Below are positions 34,182 through 43,150 of a stretch of 64,000 nt of DNA, in pieces. Position numbers and translations under genes: made by a program. The stretch covers positions 2,356,001-2,420,000 of the forward strand of contig JBAOHZ010000009.1 of NCBI GenBank assembly GCA_037045225.1. Direction: 5' to 3'. How positions within the stretch are numbered: the first letter of the stretch is position 1; each line of letters opens with the position of its first letter. Under the pieces are notes generated by a model. It was not told where the DNA came from and ran no database searches. It saw only the letters and a list, made by a program, of their open reading frames with translations. The DNA comes from Nitrospira sp. GTDB lineage: Bacteria > Nitrospirota > Nitrospiria > Nitrospirales > Nitrospiraceae.

Positions 34182-34409
34182 ATTCACGTGGATGGACGTC
34201 GTGAAGGGGGTTAGTCAGACCTCTGAAGCATCTCTCCTGCACGGGGCATGTAGGATGGAAGATGGCTTCATGAGAAATGATGGCCGGGAAGTGCGTGTGA
34301 GCGGTTGTTTGATGGCATCGGAGACCTGACCAAAGGGCTGAGCATAATTCGGTCTAGGCCGCCACGTCGATGAGGCAGCATCCCGGTTGGGCAGGAACGG
34401 CAACAGGAT

Positions 34410-34447
34410 GTATCGAATTGGATTCTCCGCCGTATCTAATCCGATAC
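34410..34447. promoter_or_regulatory. Tandem palindromic operators, GTATC-N6-GATAC type
   Basis: GTATCGAATTGGATTC (34410-34425, one mismatch) and GTATCTAATCCGATAC (34432-34447, perfect) are 22 bp apart start to start. They lie upstream of the sigma-54-type promoter of the small-protein/RHH operon. Confidence 0.68.
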
Positions 34448-34785
34448 CAGTCGGTCTCCTACGATTGCCCTCCGATCAGCGCCGACCATAGTAGTCCCGG
34501 ACTAGGAGGCAGCGAGAAAGACATAGTCGAAGGTAGGGCGAATAGGTGCCGCGTCTTCCTTGATAGCGAAGACGCGGCCGGTCGCGTGTGGAAGGAGGCG
34601 ATTCAACCAACGCTGGATGGGCATGATCCAGGAGGCCGTGTTTTGCAGACGGCGATACTCTTGCCGGCCGCAGGAAATCGGCTCGATACCACGCCGACAT
34701 TCACCGTGGGAGAAGCAACCGCCGTGCCGTCGGCGTCATGGCCATGCAACCACTGGGAGTGCCGCGTTGTGCGGAACGAGTCGGG

Positions 34786-36174
34786 TCAGTAGTTGAAGCG
34801 CAACGACAGTGAGCCGACATGAACGATGCTGTCGTATCGGCCGTTGACGGTTGTATTCTGGTTGCCGGTAATGGTTCGGACTTCATACAGCCCCGCTTGG
34901 TACGCGAGATCAATGGCGAACAATTTCGGCTTCAACGGGCCGATGCCCAGTTCGCTGCAACGCACCAGTCCAAGGAAAGAACCATTTTCATGGCAGGCTA
35001 GCCCGATGCCCACCGAGGGGATATGGGTGTTGGCTGAAGGGACTCCCGGATTAAAGGTGCGGTCGGGTATTTGTGCCTGTTGGTTCATGTAGCCGGCACG
35101 CAAGGCAATGTCCCAATCGGGCATCGAGGCCACACGCAACCATCGGTATTCGGTTCCGATCATGACGGTATAGGTACTCTGCCAATTTTGCGGAAACGGC
35201 AACAGGCCGCCGTTCGTTAAGTGGACATCGAGGTTCCGGTTGGATTTCCACCCGGTATAGTCCACATCGAATTCCAGCTTCCACTCGCGCTCGGATGTAC
35301 GAACCGGCCAGATGGCGATGCCGCCGGAGAAGACCTGCGGCAGAACGAAGGTGGCGGCGGCGCCGGCGACTGAGGTGCCGTTGGCGAGAAAGTTGCCGGT
35401 GAGATGGAAGGTGGCTTGGCTGCGGTAGACCATGCCGATGTTGACGAGTGGTTTTCCGTCGCTGTTGCGGAAGGGGGTGTACAGGAGGCTGACGTTAAAC
35501 CCCGCCGTGGTGTCGCTGCCATTGATCTCCATCAAGGCGCCGGCCGGGATGCCCAGTCCGCCTGGCCAGACGGATTTCTGTTCGAGATGGCCTTCTCCGA
35601 AGAGCCCGGAAAACGTGTAAATATCCGCGCCCAATCCGAAGGAGAGCTGATCGTTCAGCTTGTAGGCGATGGTGGGTTTGATATCGAGCAACGGCAACGT
35701 AGTGAAGGTCACGGCGGTGCGAAACGGCCCATCGTTCGGGTATCTGGTCAATGAACCGAACGGATTGTTCATCCCGATTCCGGCAGTGAAGTTCCCGAGT
35801 GCCGACAGCCCGAGGTCCTTGAGATTCGCGACCAGGTATACGTGGCCGGGAGGAGGCCAGGCCAGGCTCCCGTTGCGGTCTCCGGTTGTCTGCGCACCGG
35901 TTGGGCTGGTGAATTGGGTGGTCCCGCCGATGAGCGTGGTGCCGAACAGCGTTTGGAATCCATGCAGCTGTGTCATGCCCGCAGGGTTGTAATGAAGCGC
36001 GGACGGGTCATCGGCTTGCGCGACAAAGGCGTTTCCCATCGCAGCGGCAGCAGCGGATTGCCCTTGCAGTCGAGGGGTTTGGGCCTGTGCAATAGGCGTC
36101 ATCCAGACGATTACGATGGCTGGAAGCATTATGCACAGAGCCAGGACACGGCGGGAGCGGTCGGCAAACACCAT
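34786..36174 (-). CDS. FadL/TodX-type outer-membrane hydrophobic-compound porin
   Basis: 462 residues. A signal peptide ends near IAQAQTP. The diagnostic FadL/TodX N-terminus follows: SAAAAAMGNAFVAQADDPSA, then LHYNPAGMTQLHGFQ, which forms the plug and the first strands. A long beta-barrel ends with an aromatic C-terminus (SLRFNY). FadL-family channels carry long-chain fatty acids, aromatic hydrocarbons, terpenoids or acyl-homoserine lactones across the outer membrane by lateral diffusion. The ATG sits 5 bp after the stop of the V4R-domain kinase gene, so hydrophobic-ligand sensing and uptake are encoded together. Confidence 0.9.
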   Translation of the reverse strand: MVFADRSRRVLALCIMLPAIVIVWMTPIAQAQTPRLQGQSAAAAAMGNAFVAQADDPSALHYNPAGMTQLHGFQTLFGTTLIGGTTQFTSPTGAQTTGDRNGSLAWPPPGHVYLVANLKDLGLSALGNFTAGIGMNNPFGSLTRYPNDGPFRTAVTFTTLPLLDIKPTIAYKLNDQLSFGLGADIYTFSGLFGEGHLEQKSVWPGGLGIPAGALMEINGSDTTAGFNVSLLYTPFRNSDGKPLVNIGMVYRSQATFHLTGNFLANGTSVAGAAATFVLPQVFSGGIAIWPVRTSEREWKLEFDVDYTGWKSNRNLDVHLTNGGLLPFPQNWQSTYTVMIGTEYRWLRVASMPDWDIALRAGYMNQQAQIPDRTFNPGVPSANTHIPSVGIGLACHENGSFLGLVRCSELGIGPLKPKLFAIDLAYQAGLYEVRTITGNQNTTVNGRYDSIVHVGSLSLRFNY

Positions 36175-36178
36175 GGGG

Positions 36179-38896
36179 TTATCGTCCTATCGGATAATCT
36201 GAGTGGTCGGCGCCGGCGATGAACCAACGGTCGACGATTTGCCGCAAGCGGGCCGCATCGAAGGGTTTCAAGAGATAGCCCTGAGCCCCGGATTCCACGG
36301 CTGCCATGGCGCGGTCCAAGGCCTCCACGGCCGTCATCATCACCACCGGGAGCGTGGGGTGCGAGTGGCGTAATTGACGGAGGATTTCAAACCCGTCCAA
36401 CTCCGGCAAGGCGATATCAAGTAACACGCCGTCGATCGGCGTGTCCGCCAACAGGCGCAACGCGGCGAGACCATCCGCTGCGGTATACACCTGGACTCCT
36501 TCCGATTCCAGTCGATCCCGCAGAAGGTCGCAAATATCAAGGTCGTCATCGACCACCAGCACCGTGCGGCGGACGGCAGGCAATTTGGTGAGGGGGATCG
36601 AGTCGCGTGACTGCAGGGGCAGTGTGAAGATAAACGCGGTGCCCTGATCCACCTCGCTACGTACTCTGATGCTGCCGCCGTGCAGATCGACTAAGTCTTT
36701 CACGATCGCCAACCCAAGTCCCAAGCCCTTGGTCTGGCCGCGTTCTTCTTGCTGCACCCGAAAGAATGGATCAAACAGTTTGGGGAGCGCATCCGAGGGG
36801 ATTCCCTGGCCGTTGTCACGAACGACGACCTGAGCCATCTGGTGCAGATCGATGGAGAGTTCCACGGAAACGTGCCCCCCGTCGGGCGTGTACTTGATAG
36901 CATTATCCAATAAATTCGTCAAAATCTGGCTGAGTCGATCCTGGTCCGCCCACACGAGCAGCGTCGAATCGGAACTCTGGAGTTCGATGGTCAGATGTTT
37001 GGTGATGGCCAGGGGGAGGAGTTGTTCGATGACATCGCCGGCGATCGCCGGAAGGCAGACATGGTCGAAGGAGAGCGTCAGTTTTCCGGCCTCGACACGG
37101 GAGAGGTCGAGGAGATCGGTGATCATGCGCGCGAGCCTGGTGCCGTTGGCTTTGATGCGAGTGAGATATTGCTCCTGCTTCATGTTGAGCGAGCCGACGA
37201 GTCCCTCGATCATATTGTCTGCGAATCCGACGATGCTTGTGAGAGGCGTTCGAAGCTCGTGGGACACGTGAGCGAGGAATTTCGATTTGAGTCGATCCAT
37301 CTGCTTGAGCTGCGCGTTCGCGGTTTCCAGCTCGGCGGTCCGTTCGCGCACACGCGCTTCCAGACGTGCATTAAGCGATTCGATCTCGCGATAGGCTTGG
37401 GCATTGTCCAGGCCGATGGCGACCTGACTGGCGAGTGTCATCAACACATCGAGATCGTCCTGCGTGAGCGCCTGATTGTGCGTGCGATCGACCGTGAGCG
37501 CCCCGATGACGGCATCGTGCGTTTTCAGGGGAACGGTAATAAACGATTTCACATTGACCATGCTGATCAGCTTCTGGTCGAACGGGTGTAGGCGGTCCCA
37601 GAGCTCGTGCACGTTATTCGTGAGCACCGGCTCACCGCGTAAGAACACCGTGCCTTCCACACTATTCGGGTCGGTGATGAGGACCTCCTGCGTGCGGAGA
37701 AAGGTGGCGACATCCTGCGGCATGCCGCGTACTCGAAAGTCGTGCGAGACATTGCGGGTGCGATCGAACTGGACGATCATGGCGCGATCGTAGTGCAAAT
37801 CGCGGACGATCGTATCGAGTACATTGGTGAGCAGTTCGTCACGATCGAAGGTCGAACTGAACAAGAGGCCTGCGCGGTGAAGCGTGGTGAGATCATTGAT
37901 TTTGCGGCGTAAGGTGACGGCGGTGCTTTGTTGTTCGAGGTAGGCCTCGCGCAACTCCTCATGCCGCGCGTCGACGACCTGCTCCTGCTCCTTGAGTAAC
38001 CGTTGCAGTGGTTTGGCGGCCCGACGCATGTGGTTGGTGATCATCCACCACAGTAACGACGCCGGAACGGCCGCGAGTCCCAGCGCCTCCACCGTCGGTA
38101 CGTCCGGTTGGCGAAGATGCAGATAGGTGAACGTTCCCCCTGCGACGAGCATCCACATGGCGAGCGGGACGGAGCTGCGGACCTGCGGTATCCAGGTGAA
38201 CTCCCATTCACAGTAGGGATCGCCATTGGCGGTGCAGGCGAGATCTCTGACAGTGGCGGCCGGGGTGCCGTGTATTTGCGTCTGCACCCGGGCGATGCTG
38301 CTTTTACACGACAGGCAGATGACATCCACGCAGCGTTTCCGGTAGGGACCGAACTGCACCAGGGCCCGATCGGTAAACGTCATACGGAGGACGGCCGAAC
38401 GTCTGGTCACCTGCCCGACCTCAAACTCCAAGACTCCTCGGACGTATTTGCTGCCGAAATAGGGCCACATCTTGTAGAGCTGCTGGGTCGAAAATGGGCG
38501 ACAGAGGATTTGAATCAACGGGGGGACTTTCCGGTCTGTGCCCACGTTGACGTGAAAATGGGGATCGCCGGACAGTTGTTCGCAGAATTCCCTGAGGTAA
38601 CAGACGAATTCGTAGGAGTAGCTATTCCAGATATTGCGAAGGAAGTCGGGCGTGACGTGATAGGTGCGGTCCGGAAGGCGCGAGTTGAGTAATCGGCACA
38701 GTTCATCCAGCGCTTCGCGGGCAGCATTGTCCCCACCCGTGCGGCTGAGATAGTCGTGCAAATAATCGACGTTGGATTGAACGATGACGCCGCTGATGTC
38801 ACAGATCTTTTCGCCCTGGTCGTTGAGGCCGAACGGGCGAAACTCCATGAACGGTCGTTCGAGAATGGAGCGTTCCTTGGAGAGGAGATCGATCAT
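36179..38896 (-). CDS. Hybrid histidine kinase with N-terminal V4R-like ligand domain
   Basis: 905 residues from the ATG at 38896; an ATG 10 codons upstream is also possible. Residues 20-235 resemble the V4R/4-vinyl-reductase small-molecule domain, ending with the typical CLSCKSS...CTANGDPYCEWEFTW pattern (Cys196, Cys199, Cys221, Cys229). Two membrane helices (about 244-262 and 268-288), a coiled coil, a GAF domain (330-500), HisKA (H546 in AHVSHELRTPLTS), HATPase and a C-terminal receiver (VLVVDDDLDICDLL, Asp in VLLDIALPELDG) follow. V4R domains bind hydrophobic ligands in DmpR/XylR-type regulators. The FadL gene 5 bp downstream supports a hydrophobic signal. Confidence 0.85.
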   Translation of the reverse strand: MIDLLSKERSILERPFMEFRPFGLNDQGEKICDISGVIVQSNVDYLHDYLSRTGGDNAAREALDELCRLLNSRLPDRTYHVTPDFLRNIWNSYSYEFVCYLREFCEQLSGDPHFHVNVGTDRKVPPLIQILCRPFSTQQLYKMWPYFGSKYVRGVLEFEVGQVTRRSAVLRMTFTDRALVQFGPYRKRCVDVICLSCKSSIARVQTQIHGTPAATVRDLACTANGDPYCEWEFTWIPQVRSSVPLAMWMLVAGGTFTYLHLRQPDVPTVEALGLAAVPASLLWWMITNHMRRAAKPLQRLLKEQEQVVDARHEELREAYLEQQSTAVTLRRKINDLTTLHRAGLLFSSTFDRDELLTNVLDTIVRDLHYDRAMIVQFDRTRNVSHDFRVRGMPQDVATFLRTQEVLITDPNSVEGTVFLRGEPVLTNNVHELWDRLHPFDQKLISMVNVKSFITVPLKTHDAVIGALTVDRTHNQALTQDDLDVLMTLASQVAIGLDNAQAYREIESLNARLEARVRERTAELETANAQLKQMDRLKSKFLAHVSHELRTPLTSIVGFADNMIEGLVGSLNMKQEQYLTRIKANGTRLARMITDLLDLSRVEAGKLTLSFDHVCLPAIAGDVIEQLLPLAITKHLTIELQSSDSTLLVWADQDRLSQILTNLLDNAIKYTPDGGHVSVELSIDLHQMAQVVVRDNGQGIPSDALPKLFDPFFRVQQEERGQTKGLGLGLAIVKDLVDLHGGSIRVRSEVDQGTAFIFTLPLQSRDSIPLTKLPAVRRTVLVVDDDLDICDLLRDRLESEGVQVYTAADGLAALRLLADTPIDGVLLDIALPELDGFEILRQLRHSHPTLPVVMMTAVEALDRAMAAVESGAQGYLLKPFDAARLRQIVDRWFIAGADHSDYPIGR

Positions 38897-39040
38897 ACGG
38901 CAGCCAGACGATTCGGTCCATGCCACGTGGCGAGGAAGCGCCCCGGCGCCCAGATCATAACGAACTGGCGCGCCGGAGGCGAGCGCTTCTTTTCCGCGTG
39001 GCGTCTTGCGGCGTGCGTGTGGCGGCCTGTTCGAGACTCG

Positions 39041-40804
39041 TTATTCAAGATCCCGGCAGGCCGGGGCGTCACGTATGACCCTACCGTCGAGGTCACAGGT
39101 TTTCATGTATTCGATAAGGGCCCGCCGGTTCTCAACCGGCAATTCACAGCCCAGGATGCCATTGCTGCTTCCGCTCTCGCAACCTGGGACGTTCGCAAAT
39201 TCATGGCCTCCGTTCCCGTTTCCTGGGAGGTAGGTCTTGAACTCAAAGCCTCCCGGCAGGTCGCGGCTCGCCGGTGACCCTGTACATTCCTCAATCGCGA
39301 AGCCCACGTTATCGGGATCAAATTCCATCGTTGGGCTCAGATAAAAACACGCATGGCGCTCGCGTGCGGGGGAGAGCAGTTCATAGAGATTGGGTATCGA
39401 TCCGTTGTGAAGAAACGGAGCGGTCGCCCAGACGGCAACGTGCGGGCGGGCGATATATTGCGCCGTGTCCCTCCACTTGTTCGTCAGGTGCTGATAGTCA
39501 GGATCGTTCCCCGCGGGACTCACGGCCATCAGTTCGTTGGTAATAAGTTCCGAGGCCTCTCGTGCCGATATACGGCCACGTTGCAACGGGCCGGTATCCA
39601 CCATGCGGCGCGAGAAATTTTCAAGATACAGGGAGTCGGTCCCGATTTCTTTTAGCGGCACCATGGTGACGTGGAGGCTTGGACCATTGGGAGATGAATT
39701 CTTGATGGGTGTGGCAACATGGCAATGGGCACAGAGGTTTTGAATGCCTTTAGCCTTGTTGCCATGGTACAGGTCTTTGCCTTTTGCCGCCAACTCGCGA
39801 TTGATGGAGGGAAATGTGCTCGGCCAACGAGGCGAAGGCAACCGGCGGGCGAGGGTTTCCAATGTTTTGAGGGAGTTGATATCCACCGAGGATTGGAAAA
39901 GTTCACTCTTTTCCGACGGAATCGAAGTCGCGGTCTGCGTCCAGGCGAAGAGGCCGGCATTCACGCCAATCACTTGCGCGATATTTCGCGCGAGCGGATG
40001 CTGAATCGAGCCGCTCCATTGCACCCAGTCATATTCCCATACGCCCCACAAGGGAGGAATGCTAACGGACGCATTGGAGGGGCGAAGGTTGTCGGGATGG
40101 AGAGGGGTAAAGACCGTGTTGCCTCCCCGGCCGAGGGCATCGAAGCGACCCGGTCCCCATTGTTCCGGGGAAGTATCTTTCCCGCCCCGAGTAATGAGCC
40201 CCTGGGTGCGTGTCTTGAGTTCCCGCCCTAAGGTGGTGAGCGTATACGTGGTCATGGCTTCCCCGCGGCGCGCGAGTACGCGGGCGGCGAAGATTTTGAA
40301 CTTGTCCGGCGAGTTGAGTTCACCAAGTTTGCTGAAAAGGACCTGCAGGAAACGAGAGTTGTACTGCAGTGACGGGCCCCCCTCGATGCGAATCGGCTCG
40401 TTCTTGTACTCGTTCTCGTTCTTCTTGTTCTTGTATCTGAACTCGGTCGTATGGCAAAACGCGCAGGTAAAGCCGACCATCGCGGGGGACGACGGCCCTC
40501 CTTCGACTTTGGCGAATCCCACAGGAAGTTTATCTGGGTGAGAAGGGTCACGCAGGATACCGGTGGTGGCGAAGTCATCGAGGATCGACTCGTCTTCAAT
40601 TAACGCGACAAACCAGTCGTAGGGAATCAGTTGGGTGCCGGCGGATGTGTGATACCACCGTTGCCGCTCCTGCTCAGGCCAACCCTGAATATCAGAGGCG
40701 CCGACATGCTGTGAAGAGGGAAGATCAATTGCCTGGCAATGCACGGTCGAAAGTGCAAACAGCAGCCCGGCAAGTACCGCAATGCGTCGGGGGTAGAAGG
40801 GCAT
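39041..40804 (-). CDS. Exported di-heme c-type protein of the RoxA-like cytochrome c peroxidase family
   Basis: 587 residues. A signal peptide (LAGLLFALSTVHCQA) sends it to the periplasm. Two c-heme sites are present: TCAFCH (Cys114, Cys117, His118) and LCAHCH (Cys358, Cys361, His362). The stretch RQRWYHTSAGTQLIPYDWFVAL and the later VWATAPFLHNGSIPNLYELL are typical of the large di-heme group related to rubber oxygenase RoxA rather than of 350-aa peroxidases. Activity could be peroxidase or oxidative attack on an unsaturated substrate; sequence alone does not decide. It is the first gene of an operon with the V4R kinase and the FadL porin, behind a sigma-54-type promoter. Confidence 0.8.
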   Translation of the reverse strand: MPFYPRRIAVLAGLLFALSTVHCQAIDLPSSQHVGASDIQGWPEQERQRWYHTSAGTQLIPYDWFVALIEDESILDDFATTGILRDPSHPDKLPVGFAKVEGGPSSPAMVGFTCAFCHTTEFRYKNKKNENEYKNEPIRIEGGPSLQYNSRFLQVLFSKLGELNSPDKFKIFAARVLARRGEAMTTYTLTTLGRELKTRTQGLITRGGKDTSPEQWGPGRFDALGRGGNTVFTPLHPDNLRPSNASVSIPPLWGVWEYDWVQWSGSIQHPLARNIAQVIGVNAGLFAWTQTATSIPSEKSELFQSSVDINSLKTLETLARRLPSPRWPSTFPSINRELAAKGKDLYHGNKAKGIQNLCAHCHVATPIKNSSPNGPSLHVTMVPLKEIGTDSLYLENFSRRMVDTGPLQRGRISAREASELITNELMAVSPAGNDPDYQHLTNKWRDTAQYIARPHVAVWATAPFLHNGSIPNLYELLSPARERHACFYLSPTMEFDPDNVGFAIEECTGSPASRDLPGGFEFKTYLPGNGNGGHEFANVPGCESGSSNGILGCELPVENRRALIEYMKTCDLDGRVIRDAPACRDLE

Positions 40805-40956
40805 GATTCATCTCCTCATGGTGGGCGAGATTATATGATTGGGCGCGCATGATCGATCCAGCGGGTGAGTTGCCTGAACGCACTCACTCTTCGATTCCCG
40901 ATTGCGACAACAATGCAGTGAGAGGGGAGCGCACAGTACTCCCGAGGTTACAATAA

Positions 40957-40970
40957 GCAACTCACATGCC
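40957..40970 (-). promoter_or_regulatory. Sigma-54-type promoter of the di-heme/kinase/porin operon
   Basis: On the minus strand this reads GGCATGTGAGTTGC, an exact GGCATG-N4-TTGC. The expected start is near 40945, about 140 nt before the ATG at 40804. The operator at 41101 lies 131 bp upstream, a classical enhancer distance. Confidence 0.75.
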
Positions 40971-41100
40971 GTGAGCGCGGGAAGGGTACCTGGATCGGTA
41001 AATGAAAGCCATTTATTTCTGAACGCGATGGATGCAGGTGCTCGGCCTGACCACTGTCGAGTTGATGTAGCAGGGGATAAAGCAACGCTAGCACAGGAAG

Positions 41101-41116
41101 GTATCTGAAGAGATAC
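41101..41116. promoter_or_regulatory. Palindromic operator, GTATC-N6-GATAC type (single)
   Basis: GTATCTGAAGAGATAC is a perfect GTATC-N6-GATAC, and all 8 bases of the left arm pair except the two centre-most positions. It sits between the CopD-like gene and the di-heme operon. I found no second copy at 21-22 bp. Confidence 0.7.
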
Positions 41117-41162
41117 AGCGCAGTCGACGAATGCGATCTACGGGCGACGTGAGGTAGCTTAG

Positions 41163-41678
41163 CTACTGGTGGAGGTGTTTCATGGCGGCAGCGCAGAGGA
41201 TGATGAAAAAACCCATCCAGAGCGCGGCGCGTTGGAACGGAATGGATTCGTAGTTCTCGCCTTCCTCTTCCTCGTCTTGATCCGACTTGAAAATGACGGT
41301 GTAGAGAAACAGCGTCAGTAGGCACAGAACCAGGATCAGCTTGATGCAGAAAATCCAGAGGTACTTGGGATGGTTTTGCATCCCCTGGCCGGTCTGGGAG
41401 ACCAGGACCTGATTGACATAGTGGAGGTTGATACCGCCCGTGAATAGCAGGACGACCAGGAGGAGCCCCGCCACCCGCTTGTAATGCTTGTAGAAGGCGT
41501 CGGTAATCGGACGGACATATTCTTTCGGCAACGCGGCGTCACGGAGGCCTGGCTTCACGGCCATGACAATGAAGGCGAGTCCGCCGATCCAGATGACGGC
41601 CGAAAGGAGGTGAAACCAGTGGTTGACGATCGGAATCAGCTGATTCAGGTCAAGGAAGATACTTTGTACGGAGTCCAT
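41163..41678 (-). CDS. Four-helix CopD-like membrane protein
   Basis: 171 residues with four membrane segments (about 14-38, 66-88, 108-132 and 150-168) and an acidic loop (SDQDEEEEGENYE) before the last. The first helix carries NHWFHLLSAVIWIGGLAF, the His plus WIGG pattern of the CopD/YcnJ membrane domain and related putative copper or heme membrane proteins. A conserved His also lies near the C-terminus (KHLHQ). Without a partner such as CopC, the role (metal transport or electron transfer) stays open. The gene is separated from the di-heme operon by a 358-bp regulatory gap. Confidence 0.7.
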   Translation of the reverse strand: MDSVQSIFLDLNQLIPIVNHWFHLLSAVIWIGGLAFIVMAVKPGLRDAALPKEYVRPITDAFYKHYKRVAGLLLVVLLFTGGINLHYVNQVLVSQTGQGMQNHPKYLWIFCIKLILVLCLLTLFLYTVIFKSDQDEEEEGENYESIPFQRAALWMGFFIILCAAAMKHLHQ

Positions 41679-41746
41679 GTATAGATTCGGCCAAGGGCAA
41701 CAGGGAAGATAGGGGGCCTACCGTAGTCAGTGAATCTCGCCCGCTC

Positions 41747-43150
41747 CTAGTCCTTTCCTCGCATATCGAAATTGAAGACGGGCGCATCGTTCCCGAAGCG
41801 CTTTTTCCTCAGCTCTTCCATCAATTCAACGGTGACCATCGCGATGCCGGCTTCCCTGGCATGACGTTCCACGCCCTTCTTGACCATGGCGCGCAGGAAA
41901 TAGGGGATTCGGCTGAGTCGCAATGCCGAGGCCTCGTCCCATGCGATATCGGTCTCTTCCGGAGTATTAAAGGCGACTTTGATCTTTTCGCCGCCCTTGG
42001 GGGTGTAGAGGCACCATTGATCTTCGTCCAGCCAGTCGCCGTGATCGACGTAGGGTCGAGCCCGACAGCCCCCGCAGATATCCGTGTACTCGCAATCGCC
42101 GCATTTGCCCTTCAGTTGGGGGTAGCGGAATGAATTGAACACGTCCGAACGTTCCCACAAATCGACAAAACTCGTCTCGCGAACATTTCCGGCTGAGAGC
42201 GGCATGTAGGGACAAGGCGTCAGCTCTCCGTTCGGAGTGACTCGCGCATAATTCGTCCCGGCCAGACACCCGCCGCCCATGTAACCGGTAGCTTTGGTCA
42301 GGGGAGAATTGGGATCTTTTTCGTAGGCCAGCCGCTTAAAATGTGGCGCGCAACGGGCGCGCACCAGCATATCTTTGTACTGGTCCTGGCAATCCACAAG
42401 ATAGCCAAGAACCTCTTCGTATTGCTGGGGCGTGATGTCCGTCAGTTCTTCGCCGCGCCCGGTGCAGACCATGAAGAAGACATTCAACACTCGTGCGCCG
42501 AGAGTATGGGCCCATTCCACCACCGCGGGCAACTCCTGATAATTCATGGGTTGCGCGCTGAAGTGAACCTGGAACTGCAGCCCGTTGCGTTTACAGGCCT
42601 CGATGCCTGCTAATGCGCTGGCAAAGGCGCCGGAGACACCACGGAACTGATCGTGCTTGCTCGGATCAAGAGAGTCGATACTGATACCGACGCCCATCAC
42701 GCCGATCTCGACCAGCGTTTTTGCCATACGATCGTTGATCAACATGCCGTTGGTACCGAACACAACGATGAACCCGAGTCCCACGGCATGCCGGGCGATG
42801 TCCAGGATATCCGGCCGCACCAGCGGCTCACCGCCGGTGATTACCAGCAGGCATCCCTTGTTCACCTCGGCGATTTGATCGATGAGACGGAAGCATTCTT
42901 CCGTACTGAGCTCATCCGACCCGCCGCCGGCTTTGGTCGTTGCATCGAGATAGCAGTGATCGCACTTGAGATTGCAGCGCTTGGTCAGATTCAGCGCGAC
43001 CAGGTAGGGCTTAAAGTCATCGACCGTTCGACCATCGTTCGGCGCCGCCGAAGGGGACGTCGGAGAGATGAACTTTGAGATTTGCTGCTGGAGAGACTCC
43101 AGCTTATCGCCGAGGAACGGGAAATTAAGGACCGGCAGTGACTTTCCCAT
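41747..43150 (-). CDS. Radical SAM/SPASM protein with C-terminal PCP_red domain
   Basis: 467 residues from the ATG at 43150; the preceding GTG codon is an alternative. The 4Fe-4S/SAM motif is CNLKCDHCY (CX3CX2C) near residue 58, followed by VITGGEPL. A SPASM-type cluster region follows (GGCLAGTNYARVTPNGELTPCPY; CGDCEYTDICGGCRAR). It resembles the NirJ/AhbC/AhbD group that acts on tetrapyrrole side chains. The C-terminal 60 residues (IAWDEASALRLSRIPYFLRA, then VKKGVERHAREAGIAMVTVE) form a PCP_red domain like those in protochlorophyllide reductase and in the neighbouring stress protein, whose stop codon overlaps this ATG. A role in heme maturation is inference. Confidence 0.82.
   Translation of the reverse strand: MGKSLPVLNFPFLGDKLESLQQQISKFISPTSPSAAPNDGRTVDDFKPYLVALNLTKRCNLKCDHCYLDATTKAGGGSDELSTEECFRLIDQIAEVNKGCLLVITGGEPLVRPDILDIARHAVGLGFIVVFGTNGMLINDRMAKTLVEIGVMGVGISIDSLDPSKHDQFRGVSGAFASALAGIEACKRNGLQFQVHFSAQPMNYQELPAVVEWAHTLGARVLNVFFMVCTGRGEELTDITPQQYEEVLGYLVDCQDQYKDMLVRARCAPHFKRLAYEKDPNSPLTKATGYMGGGCLAGTNYARVTPNGELTPCPYMPLSAGNVRETSFVDLWERSDVFNSFRYPQLKGKCGDCEYTDICGGCRARPYVDHGDWLDEDQWCLYTPKGGEKIKVAFNTPEETDIAWDEASALRLSRIPYFLRAMVKKGVERHAREAGIAMVTVELMEELRKKRFGNDAPVFNFDMRGKD

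Larger units (their letters stand above)
34091..34785. other. Regulatory gap, 695 bp, no gene seen
   Basis: The region between the porin gene and the 44-aa gene holds the sigma-54-type promoter and two operators. Frames of up to 140 codons exist on the plus strand (34370-34792) but lack family resemblance, a ribosome site and neighbour-like composition. The part nearest the porin gene (34500-34785) has no feature I can name. Confidence 0.5.

Noticed and set aside
34239..34252. Alternative -24/-12 promoter upstream of the 44-aa gene
   Set aside because: It lacks both -24 guanines and the full TTGC, whereas 34168-34181 is an exact match to the pattern.
34370..34792. Plus-strand frame of 140 codons in the 695-bp regulatory gap
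   Set aside because: No ribosome site, no family resemblance and no conserved composition; it overlaps an operator and the 3' end of the porin gene.
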